Shown one piece after another: positions 8,190 to 15,224 of a stretch of DNA of 15,924 bases. The DNA is from an uncultured Actinomycetes bacterium. GTDB taxonomy: Bacteria; Actinomycetota; Acidimicrobiia; Acidimicrobiales; RAAP-2. Location: assembly GCA_903830745.1 (NCBI GenBank), contig CAIKVF010000215.1:1-15924 (forward strand). The letters run 5' to 3'. The notes under the pieces are model-generated. The model did not search any database and was not told the origin of the DNA. It worked only from the letters and a program-made list of their open reading frames with translations. Each line of letters starts with the position of its first letter. Position 1 is the stretch's first letter. The position numbers were made by a program, and so were the translations under genes.

Positions 8190-10531
8190 TGATCAAACGA
8201 CTGCGCGATTTCTTTACTCCGGTGCGAGTGCTCGAAAGTGTTGTCGTACTCATGGTCATTTTTGTGACCGTCTGGACAATGCATCCTTCGTTGATCTTTT
8301 CAACCTCAACAATCACTGGTGGCGACACTGGTGCACACATAGCGCTTCCTGCCTTTTTGAAGTCGCAGGGAAGTCTGCTTCATCTAACGCCATGGTATCC
8401 AGGTTGGTTTAATGGAATGCCGGCGTACACCTATTACTTTGTCCTGCCTGACTACTTCGCGGTGCTTGCAAGTTACGTAATCAATTTTGCTATTGCCTTC
8501 AAGCTGGCAACAATTCTCGGATCAGTGTTGATGCCTGTAACGGCGTACATCATGGCCAAACTCTTTCGTGCCCCTCGTCCAGTTCCTGCAGCACTCGCTG
8601 TTGCGACACTTCCTTTCTTGTTTGATGCATCGTTCACGATTGACGGTGGAAACCTCTTTTCAACAATGGCCGGGGAGTATGCGTTTTCACTTTCACTCGC
8701 CCTATCGCTTCTAACAATTGGATTCTTTGCACAAGGCGTGAGAACTGGTCGGGGATACTGGAAGGCAGCGACTGCGCTGAGTGCAACGATGGCATCTCAC
8801 GTGTTGCCGTGGTTCTTCTGCGTTGCTGCAATTGCAGTACTTGTTATTTTTGAATTACTCGCTCGTCGAGGGATAGGCGCTAAAAAAGAAGATGACATTG
8901 TGCCCGGCGACTACGCCAGACCAGTTCGCTTCTCTTTCTGGGCGGGGCTACTTTCACTGTTGATTTCCGCATGGTGGTTAGTGCCATTTCTGACTTCACA
9001 GGCGTATACAAATTCAATGGGCTACGTGAATGACAACGTCAGCTCTCTTCATGAGATTTTTAGTCATTTGGGCTGGTTTACTTCGACGGGTGCCGCTGCG
9101 GGAGACCGGTGGGTCATTGTTCTAGCTGGCATTGCGTTCGTAGTTGCATTTATTGTCAGAGACCGACTCGGCATGATTCTTTCAACGCTGGCTGGCGTCT
9201 CGCTACTTGGATTTATTTTTGATCCACAAAGTGTGATCTGGAATGAACGAATTGTTCCGTTCTGGTTTCTCACAATTCACCTGAGTGCTGGCTGGCTCTT
9301 TGGGTATCTGCTTTCAAAGTGGATTGAGCGAAGTCCAAAGCTACGTATGTTGAGTGACGTCGAAGATGAAGAAATTGAAGAGCTCGAAATCGATGAATTC
9401 GATTACGCACAAGAGCGCACCATCAGAAGGACCCTTAACGCAACGTTGTTAGTTGCCCTGCTGGGTCTTGGCACAACGCTGCCTGGGCTCATTGCTCCGG
9501 CTGCTTCTGCACTTCATCTCAACGTTTCTGGCAATCAAGTGGGCGTATGGGCTCAGTGGAACTACTCGGGGTATGAGGCGAAGTCTGGCTGGAATGAATA
9601 CCAAGACATCATGACAACCATGAAGTCCGTCTCGAAGCAGTACGGGTGTGGCAACGCCATGTGGGAGTACGCATCAGGACAAGACCGCTTCGGAACACCT
9701 GAAGCGCTCATGCTGCTTCCTTACTGGACGAATAACTGTGTTGGGTCAATGGAGGGTCTTTTCTTTGAGACCTCTGCGACTACGCCGTATCACTTCATTA
9801 ATCAATCAGAGCTCAGCGCAGCTCCAAGCAATGCGCAAGTAGGACTCGATTACGGATCAGTGAATGTTGCACTCGGTGTGCAGCACTTACAAATGCTTGG
9901 CGTGAAGTACTACATGGCATTTTCGCCAAACATTATTGAGCAGGCGAGAGTTAATCCTTCACTCAAACTGATTGCCACTACTAAGACATGGCCATCGCCA
10001 GGTGCGAAGTGGAGCATCTATTTGATTAAGGACAGTCCCGTTGTGCAGCCACTTTCAACTTCACCAGTTGTTGTTGCAAACGTTGCTGGTCGCACGCAGT
10101 GGTTAGACGCAAGCCAAAAGTGGTACAACACTCCTTCGATGTGGGGACAACTAATTGCAAGCAGTGGACCTGAAAGCTGGCCACACGTGACATCAATGTC
10201 TGCGATGCCAACAGGAACTTCTAATGGTGCACCACTGCCAACCGTTAGCCACGTTGTTCAGACGTCGCAGTCAATTTCGTTCCACGTGAGCAAGATCGGG
10301 ACACCTGTGCTTGTAAAGGTTTCCTACTTTCCACGCTGGCATGTAAATGGTGCCACGGGGCCGTACCGAGTTAGCCCTAACGAGATGGTTGTGATCCCAA
10401 CTTCGAATGATGTTTCACTCGTCTATGGACAGCGAATAGAACTTGGTGGAGTGCTTACGGGAGTCACCATTTTAACTGGATTGATGAGTGCTTTCATTCG
10501 TTCAAGATGGCGCCGTAAATCATCCAAGTAG
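8189..10531 (+). CDS. Large polytopic membrane protein, PTPS-related / GT-C-like glycosyltransferase
   Basis: The 780-residue product starts with a membrane segment (about 15-33) followed by a loop with GGDTGAH (44-50) and then PWYPGWFNGMPAYTYY (68-83). An early loop aspartate of this kind is typical of GT-C transferases, which use lipid-phosphate sugars outside the membrane. It resembles proteins annotated as 6-pyruvoyl-tetrahydropterin synthase-related membrane proteins; that name is historical and does not imply pterin chemistry. About nine more membrane segments extend to about 375. A very acidic cytoplasmic-looking loop (390-406) follows, then a further segment (about 416-440), a long soluble domain (about 440-735) with few cysteines, a last membrane segment (about 745-765) and a basic tail. 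GTG start at 8189 overlaps the upstream stop by one base. Stop lies 11 bp before the mutase gene. Transfer to an envelope glycan or lipid is inferred. Confidence 0.75.
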   Translation: MIKRLRDFFTPVRVLESVVVLMVIFVTVWTMHPSLIFSTSTITGGDTGAHIALPAFLKSQGSLLHLTPWYPGWFNGMPAYTYYFVLPDYFAVLASYVINFAIAFKLATILGSVLMPVTAYIMAKLFRAPRPVPAALAVATLPFLFDASFTIDGGNLFSTMAGEYAFSLSLALSLLTIGFFAQGVRTGRGYWKAATALSATMASHVLPWFFCVAAIAVLVIFELLARRGIGAKKEDDIVPGDYARPVRFSFWAGLLSLLISAWWLVPFLTSQAYTNSMGYVNDNVSSLHEIFSHLGWFTSTGAAAGDRWVIVLAGIAFVVAFIVRDRLGMILSTLAGVSLLGFIFDPQSVIWNERIVPFWFLTIHLSAGWLFGYLLSKWIERSPKLRMLSDVEDEEIEELEIDEFDYAQERTIRRTLNATLLVALLGLGTTLPGLIAPAASALHLNVSGNQVGVWAQWNYSGYEAKSGWNEYQDIMTTMKSVSKQYGCGNAMWEYASGQDRFGTPEALMLLPYWTNNCVGSMEGLFFETSATTPYHFINQSELSAAPSNAQVGLDYGSVNVALGVQHLQMLGVKYYMAFSPNIIEQARVNPSLKLIATTKTWPSPGAKWSIYLIKDSPVVQPLSTSPVVVANVAGRTQWLDASQKWYNTPSMWGQLIASSGPESWPHVTSMSAMPTGTSNGAPLPTVSHVVQTSQSISFHVSKIGTPVLVKVSYFPRWHVNGATGPYRVSPNEMVVIPTSNDVSLVYGQRIELGGVLTGVTILTGLMSAFIRSRWRRKSSK

Positions 10532-10542
10532 AGTGTTAAGTC

Positions 10543-11889
10543 GTGGACACGACGAAAATCTTCAAGGCGTATGACGTTCGAGGAACCTACCCCGATCAGT
10601 TAAATGACCGCTTAGCTCGAGCAATAGGCTCAGCATTCGCAAAGTTCGCCAAGACCCCACGCATAGTTATTGCTCGCGACATGCGTCCATCAGGTGTGAC
10701 CATGTGCGCTGCCTTCTCAGAAGGGGCGAGAAGCATGGGCGTTGAGGTTATTGATCTCGGCCTTGCTTCAACTGACTTTCTCTATTTCGCGGCTGGACAT
10801 CTCGACGCCCCAGGTGCAATGTTTACGGCATCTCATAACCCAGCCCAGTACAACGGCATCAAGATGTGTTTGGCTGGCGCCAAGCCAATTGGTGTTGAGA
10901 GTGGGCTCGTTGAGATTGAAGCAATGACCAATGAGTTCTATGAAAGTCCATCTACGGGCGCGCTCGCACCGTATAGCGAACTTGATTTGATGGGCGAGTG
11001 GGTCAAGCACGTTCTTTCATTCGCGGATAGTTCTAAATTCCGTCCACTCAAGATTGTTGCGGACACTGCTAATGGCATGGGTGGATTTATCGCTCCGAAG
11101 ATATTTGCTGGTCTTCCATTTGATGTTGAAATCATGTACGAAGAACTCGATGGAACGTTCCCAAATCACCCCGCTGATCCACTGGATGCAAAAAACCTTG
11201 TGGATCTACAAAAGCGTGTACTCGAGGTGGGCGCAGACATTGGACTCGCCTTTGACGGTGACGCTGACCGTGTGTTCTTGATTGATGAGAAAGCACAACC
11301 TATTTCTGGTTCAACCACTACAGCCATGGTCGCTGCTGCGATGTTGAAGAAGAACCCAGGAGCCACCATTCTCTACAACTTGATCTGTTCTAAGTCAGTT
11401 CCTGCAGTCATTGCTGAAAGTGGTGGAACAGCTGTACGAACTCGCGTGGGACATAGCTACATCAAGCAGCAAATGGCAGAAACTGGTGCAGTATTTGGGG
11501 GAGAACACTCCGGGCACTATTACTACCGTGAGAACTACCGTGCTGACTCTGGAATCATCACAGCAATGGTTGTGCTGCAACTACTCAGCGAATCATCAGT
11601 TGCGCTCTCTGAGCTCGTTGCCCCCTACGACCGATTCGCTGCATCGGGAGAAATAAATACTCAAGTTGAGAGTCCTTCTAACAGCGTGGCGGTAATTGCC
11701 CAGAAGCTAAAGGCGCAGGGCGTTAACGTTGACATGCTTGACGGAATGACTGCAGATTATGGAACTTGGTGGTTTAACCTGCGCCCATCAAATACTGAGC
11801 CGCTACTACGTCTTAATGTTGAAGCACCGAATGAAAAAGAATGTCAACAGCGCGTTGACGAAGTTCTACAAATGATCAAAGAGGTTTGA
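10543..11889 (+). CDS. manB: Phosphomannomutase/phosphoglucomutase
   Basis: This 448-residue enzyme is a complete alpha-D-phosphohexomutase that interconverts hexose 6-phosphate and 1-phosphate in the cytoplasm. All four active-site regions are seen: phosphoserine loop FTASHNP (Ser97), metal loop FDGDADR (D238, D240, D242), sugar-specificity loop GEHSGH (320-325) and phosphate-binding loop RPSNTEP (414-420). The GEHSGHYYY form is typical of enzymes acting on mannose and glucose phosphates (PMM/PGM) rather than phosphoglucosamine mutase. The GTG start at 10543 gives the standard N-terminus with KAYDVRGTYPDQL. It lies 11 bp after the membrane protein gene and 3 bp before the Trm112-like gene, so it is surely in one transcript with them. 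Mannose-1-P would lead to GDP-mannose, a donor for glycans and a substrate for the reductase type seen at the window's left edge. Confidence 0.95.
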   Translation: MDTTKIFKAYDVRGTYPDQLNDRLARAIGSAFAKFAKTPRIVIARDMRPSGVTMCAAFSEGARSMGVEVIDLGLASTDFLYFAAGHLDAPGAMFTASHNPAQYNGIKMCLAGAKPIGVESGLVEIEAMTNEFYESPSTGALAPYSELDLMGEWVKHVLSFADSSKFRPLKIVADTANGMGGFIAPKIFAGLPFDVEIMYEELDGTFPNHPADPLDAKNLVDLQKRVLEVGADIGLAFDGDADRVFLIDEKAQPISGSTTTAMVAAAMLKKNPGATILYNLICSKSVPAVIAESGGTAVRTRVGHSYIKQQMAETGAVFGGEHSGHYYYRENYRADSGIITAMVVLQLLSESSVALSELVAPYDRFAASGEINTQVESPSNSVAVIAQKLKAQGVNVDMLDGMTADYGTWWFNLRPSNTEPLLRLNVEAPNEKECQQRVDEVLQMIKEV

Positions 11890-11892
11890 CCA

Positions 11893-12117
11893 ATGGCCCT
11901 AGATAGCTTCCTTCTTGAATTACTTGAAGACCCAACTGACCAGGGGACGCTTCTTTACATTGAAAGCGCCAGCGTGCTCTACAACCCACGTAAAAAAGTT
12001 GCCTACGAAGTTCGTGGATCAATTCCAGTGTTGCTTCCAGAAGAATCTCGCCCCGCAACTGATGCTGAGCACGGTGCGTGGACCAGTGACGCAACCGCAG
12101 TAACTACAGGTCGTTAG
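11893..12117 (+). CDS. Trm112-like small protein lacking zinc-binding cysteines
   Basis: This 74-residue protein starts at ATG 11893 with GAGG 8 bases upstream, inside the end of manB. Its pattern LLELLEDPTD near the N-terminus and YEVRGSIPVLLPEESR near 38-53 match actinobacterial Trm112-family proteins (YcaR-like), which usually read like LLDILACPxCK and end in a DGIPVLL motif. No cysteine is present, so a zinc ribbon cannot form; the core fold could still be kept. In eukaryotes and archaea Trm112 activates methyltransferases; the role of the small bacterial forms is not firmly known. In Actinobacteria they often sit next to manB, as here. The stop overlaps the convergent P450 stop by 4 bp. 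Family assignment is good, function unknown. Confidence 0.8.
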   Translation: MALDSFLLELLEDPTDQGTLLYIESASVLYNPRKKVAYEVRGSIPVLLPEESRPATDAEHGAWTSDATAVTTGR

Positions 12118-12134
12118 CTCTTCGTTACCCGTAG
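12104..12134. terminator. Weak imperfect hairpin across the overlapping Trm112/P450 stops
   Basis: CTAC-A-GGT at 12104-12111 pairs with ACC-C-GTAG at 12127-12134, a 7-bp stem with one A/C mismatch and a 15-base loop. It is nearly symmetric, so it could form in both transcripts at the convergent stops. There is no T-run on either side, so it is at best a weak or factor-dependent terminator and may be chance. Confidence 0.15.
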
Positions 12135-13340
12135 GGGAACTGTTAGTGGTCCCCAAATAGCGAGTCGACCGTGCTTCCACGTTGGTGAAGCATCTGGCGT
12201 TACTGACTCCCACGTCTCTACAAACACTTGCAGAGCCTCTTGGAGTTCGGCGCGCGCTAGCGCAGCACCAAGGCAGTGGTGGATGCCACTTGAGAAGGTC
12301 AAGTGATTGCGTGCGTCAGATCTGTTTACATCGAACTCGTCTGCTTCGTCGAATTCACTGGCGTCACGATTGGCTGACGAAAGTGAAAAGGTAATCAACT
12401 GACCGGGTGAAAAAATAATGTCACGGTATTCAAATTCTTCAGCGACTTGTCGAATAACGGTGCGAATAGGGTTCACGTAGCGAAGTGATTCTTCAACGGT
12501 ATTAGCAATTAGCTCTGGGTTGTTTCGAAGTTGACTCCATGTTTCTGGGCGATCAGCGAGTAGAGAAATCATGATGCCAAGTTGATTCCTCGTGGTGTCA
12601 GTTCCAGCAGCAATCATGCCCTGGACCAGACTGACGAGTTCATCAGTTGAGAGTCGGTCGCCCTCTTCTTCAACTTGGATTAGTGCACTCAGTAGGTCGT
12701 TACCGAGATTTGTTCGGCGCTCTTCAATGAGGTTGAGACAGTACGTACGGAAGTCACCCATGGCGTCAACGAATTCCTGCTCACGACCAATGATGAGTGG
12801 AGACCATCTAATAAAGAGCAGGTCTGCCCAGTAGCTAAAGAGGTCCCAGTCTTTCTCGGCGACTCCAACTTGGTGACAAATAACAGCGATCGGGTATTCA
12901 TTGAAAGCTGCTTGAAATTCAAAAGATGCAGTGCTGCCTGACTGATGCACTTTGGCAAGAACATCTTCCACGTAGTTGCGCATGAATGGGCGAAGCTCAT
13001 CAATTGCTTTTGCCGAAAATGGACGTGCCACAAGTCTGCGAAGTCGGTTGTGGTCTTCACCTTCGGCGCTCAAGATTCCATTGCTGTCATCGAGCTGGTC
13101 TAGGGCGGTGCCCGTTCCAGCAATGAGTTTTCCTACGAGTTGTGATGCTTGGTGCAGGCGACGTTCACGCAGTAGTGAAATTGAATCATCGTGGGTTACG
13201 ACGCTGTAGCCAAAACTGGTTTTTCCAATCCAGTTTTGGCTACGTTGTCGAGCAACCTCTTCGAGATATTCTTCGCGTGACGGGTTGTCACTTAGGACCA
13301 GGGTTTCAGCTAGTGCTAAATCCTCGATCCGAGTAGCCAT
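12114..13340 (-). CDS. Cytochrome P450
   Basis: This 408-residue protein is a soluble bacterial class I type P450, needing ferredoxin and a ferredoxin reductase that are not in the window. It shows the I-helix oxygen-activation motif AGTDTT (245-250), the K-helix ExxR as ESLR (284-287), and the heme ligand loop FSSGIHHCLG with thiolate Cys356. Length and motifs are complete. ATG at 13338-13340 overlaps the upstream thiolase stop in a TAATG arrangement, so translation is probably coupled. Pairing with a thiolase and the nearby acyl-CoA dehydrogenase suggests hydroxylation that starts or prepares a fatty acid, sterol or isoprenoid side chain for beta-oxidation, as CYP125/CYP142 do in mycobacteria. 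The exact CYP family and substrate cannot be told by eye. Confidence 0.95.
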   Translation of the reverse strand: MATRIEDLALAETLVLSDNPSREEYLEEVARQRSQNWIGKTSFGYSVVTHDDSISLLRERRLHQASQLVGKLIAGTGTALDQLDDSNGILSAEGEDHNRLRRLVARPFSAKAIDELRPFMRNYVEDVLAKVHQSGSTASFEFQAAFNEYPIAVICHQVGVAEKDWDLFSYWADLLFIRWSPLIIGREQEFVDAMGDFRTYCLNLIEERRTNLGNDLLSALIQVEEEGDRLSTDELVSLVQGMIAAGTDTTRNQLGIMISLLADRPETWSQLRNNPELIANTVEESLRYVNPIRTVIRQVAEEFEYRDIIFSPGQLITFSLSSANRDASEFDEADEFDVNRSDARNHLTFSSGIHHCLGAALARAELQEALQVFVETWESVTPDASPTWKHGRLAIWGPLTVPLRVTKS

Positions 13341-14548
13341 TAGTTCAGGCGCTCAATGATCATCGCCATTCCTTGTCCACCACCGACGCACATTGTTTCC
13401 ATTCCGAAACGCTTGCCTGAGTCTTCAAGGGAGTTGATGAGAGTTGTCATGATGCGAGCACCAGTCATTCCAAATGGGTGACCAAGTGCAATGCCACCAC
13501 CACGGATGTTTAGCTTCTCCATAGGAATTCCGAGGTGCTTGGCGCTTGGAAGAACCTGAGCCGCGAATGCTTCGTTGATTTCAACGAGGTCAATCTGGTC
13601 AATAGTCATTCCCGCACGCTTAAGTGCCTGACGGCAAGCTTCAATTGGACCAAGTCCCATGATTTCTGGGTTGAGACCAGAAACACCTGAAGAAACAATG
13701 CGTGCAAGTGGCGTAAGTCCAAGTTCCTTAGCGCGTGTGTCGCTCATTACAACAACTGCAGCAGCACCGTCGTTGAGTGGACAAGCGTTACCAGCAGTAA
13801 CACTTCCACCTTCGCGGAATACTGGAGCGAGTGAAGAGAGCTTCTCGAGTGTGGTTCCCGCACGTGGACCATCATCCTTTGACATAACAGTTCCGTCAGG
13901 AAGTGTTACTGGAATGATTTCACGACTGAAGAAACCGTTCTCCTGGTGCTGAACTGCAAGTTCTTGGCTTCGAACTGCGAACTCGTCCATCTCGAGACGA
14001 GAAACACCCTCTTGCTCAACAACGTTTTCTGCGGTCTGTCCCATAGCAATGTAAATGTCTGGAAGACCTGCTGCAGGCTTCCAAGGCTCTGTGAATTTTG
14101 CTGAACGAGATTCAGTGCGAGCAAGGGCGTCACCAAATACTGGGTTCATGGCCTTACCGCTGTCTGAAGCGCCTGAACCGAAACGAGAAACAGTTTCAAC
14201 ACCAGCGGCAATGAATACGTCACCTTCGCCAGAGCGAATTGCGTGTGCAGCCATACGAATGGTCTGAAGTGATGATGAGCAGTAACGGTTAACAGTTACT
14301 CCAGGAACGTTGTCGAGTCCTGCGAGGATTGCAGAAACACGCGCAATGTTGAAGCCTGCTTCTCCAGCTGGTTGTCCGCAACCAAGGATGAGGTCTTCAA
14401 CAGTGTTGGGATCTAGTTGTGGAACTTTCTTTAGTACTTCACGCACAACAAGTGCGGTGAGGTCATCTGGACGCATGTCAACTAGTGAACCTTTAAAGGC
14501 TCGTCCAATTGGGGTACGACCGGTGGCGACGATTACGGCTTCTGGCAT
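13340..14548 (-). CDS. Acetyl-CoA acyltransferase / 3-ketoacyl-CoA thiolase
   Basis: The 402-residue product is a full-length thiolase. The nucleophile is Cys90 in NRYCSSSLQ, followed by NEAFA (325-329), the GHPFG histidine (His357) and the second catalytic cysteine Cys387 in MCVGGGQG. Such enzymes cleave 3-ketoacyl-CoA with CoA in the last step of beta-oxidation, or run in reverse as acetyl-CoA acetyltransferase. Catabolic context favours the degradative role. The start ATG 14546-14548 has a perfect AGGAGG 7 bases upstream, the best ribosome site in the window. Upstream on its strand lies ribC with a 71-bp gap holding a palindrome and a possible promoter; downstream the stop overlaps the P450 start by one base. 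The two form a clear operon. Confidence 0.95.
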   Translation of the reverse strand: MPEAVIVATGRTPIGRAFKGSLVDMRPDDLTALVVREVLKKVPQLDPNTVEDLILGCGQPAGEAGFNIARVSAILAGLDNVPGVTVNRYCSSSLQTIRMAAHAIRSGEGDVFIAAGVETVSRFGSGASDSGKAMNPVFGDALARTESRSAKFTEPWKPAAGLPDIYIAMGQTAENVVEQEGVSRLEMDEFAVRSQELAVQHQENGFFSREIIPVTLPDGTVMSKDDGPRAGTTLEKLSSLAPVFREGGSVTAGNACPLNDGAAAVVVMSDTRAKELGLTPLARIVSSGVSGLNPEIMGLGPIEACRQALKRAGMTIDQIDLVEINEAFAAQVLPSAKHLGIPMEKLNIRGGGIALGHPFGMTGARIMTTLINSLEDSGKRFGMETMCVGGGQGMAMIIERLN

Positions 14549-14555
14549 GGGGGCT

Positions 14556-14561
14556 CCTCCT
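14556..14561 (-). promoter_or_regulatory. Consensus ribosome binding site of the thiolase gene
   Basis: On the minus strand this reads AGGAGG, 7 bases before the ATG. Its first three bases also belong to the 3' arm of the adjacent inverted repeat, so folding of the mRNA could partly hide it. Confidence 0.8.
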
Positions 14562-14589
14562 ACAGAGTTACTAATTGGTAACTCGTAGG
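14559..14589. promoter_or_regulatory. Interrupted palindrome, candidate repressor operator of the thiolase-P450 operon
   Basis: On the plus strand the core is GAGTTAC-TAATTG-GTAACTC (14565-14584), two perfect 7-bp arms around a 6-base spacer. Outer arms CCTAC (14559-14563) and GTAGG (14585-14589) extend it, with one unpaired base at 14564. On the minus strand a good -10 hexamer, TATGCT, lies right beside it at 14595-14590, so the predicted start of transcription (about 14583) falls inside the palindrome. This is the usual place for a TetR-type repressor operator, and TetR regulators often control fatty-acid and sterol breakdown in Actinobacteria. No convincing -35 is seen. An RNA hairpin role is the alternative. 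Confidence 0.6.
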
Positions 14590-14619
14590 AGCATACTTAA
14601 TGCGAAGGGGTGGGTGTGA

Positions 14620-15126
14620 CTAGGAAAGTTTGAGGGGACCAGCGTCGTCAAAACCTTGGCGAATGCCCTGACCAGCGCGCTGGCGAAGTTGCTCTGGGTC
14701 AAAAAGCATCCAGTAGGCGTTGCGCGCGTGGCTACGAGAACGGTTCTCAAATACTGAAGCCAACACTGCAGGGTCACTGGCCTCATCTTCGTGGACAAAG
14801 ACCTCAAGAATTGGAGTTGAGGTGAGTAGCTGCGCCTGCATAATTCCGAGTGCGGCTTCGTGAGCGCACTGCTTGTCGATTGGCGCGCTACCTGGCATTC
14901 CGAGGGCGACGACGATTGAACAACCGTCTTGTTCAATCAAGTTCTTCGCCGCAACGGCTAAGTCCTTGAATCCAGGGACAGTTTTAGCAATGATCTTGAA
15001 CGTCTCGTTGTATCCAGGGCATTCGCTGAGTTCCGCAATCGCGGCGCCACCCATGTTGTATCTGGCGAACATGGTGTCCACGACGCCGATTTTTACAACC
15101 TTTGATTTTTTGTTCTTTTTAGCCAC
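14620..15126 (-). CDS. ribC: Riboflavin synthase, archaeal (RibC) type
   Basis: The 168-residue product matches archaeal-type riboflavin synthase, a relative of lumazine synthase that forms riboflavin from two 6,7-dimethyl-8-ribityllumazine molecules. Motifs seen are DTMFARYNMG (17-26), TVPGFKDLAVAAK (49-61), ALGMPG (74-79), DKQCAHEA (84-91), VFVHEDEA (109-116) and a C-terminal RQGFDDAGPL. It does not resemble the usual bacterial RibE, which has two lumazine-binding repeats. The start is GTG 15124-15126, with GGAG 4 bases upstream. Longer forms of the frame would run into the divergent dehydrogenase gene. The lysine-rich first 10 residues extend beyond the usual family of about 155. It stands apart from any other riboflavin gene, next to flavin-using oxidation genes. 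It may be transcribed with the thiolase and P450. Confidence 0.88.
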   Translation of the reverse strand: MAKKNKKSKVVKIGVVDTMFARYNMGGAAIAELSECPGYNETFKIIAKTVPGFKDLAVAAKNLIEQDGCSIVVALGMPGSAPIDKQCAHEAALGIMQAQLLTSTPILEVFVHEDEASDPAVLASVFENRSRSHARNAYWMLFDPEQLRQRAGQGIRQGFDDAGPLKLS

Positions 15127-15224
15127 GACACTCCGTTCTTGCCTTAAGTCTAGAGAAAGATTTGACCCGACAACCCTGGGGCTTTTGCTGGCCTCTAGAG
15201 TGGCCTTTGAGGAAAGGAGCCCCA
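15127..15224. promoter_or_regulatory. Divergent intergenic region between ribC and acyl-CoA dehydrogenase
   Basis: This 98-bp region must hold the start signals of both genes. The plus-strand gene has AAAGGAG at 15213-15219 in good Shine-Dalgarno position. A TTGACC (15162-15167) and a TANNNT hexamer TAGAGT (15196-15201) are present, but they lie 28 bp apart and do not form one promoter. TCTAGAG occurs twice (15149-15155 and 15194-15200). The palindrome seen before the thiolase is not repeated here. Confidence 0.35.

Noticed and set aside
8189..10531. Pterin-synthesis enzyme, as the family name PTPS-related could suggest
   Set aside because: The protein is a polytopic membrane protein with a GT-C-like loop; none of the zinc-binding or catalytic motifs of 6-pyruvoyl-tetrahydropterin synthase are seen.
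15162..15201. TTGACC and TAGAGT as one plus-strand promoter
   Set aside because: The spacing is 28 bp, far from the usual 16-19 bp.
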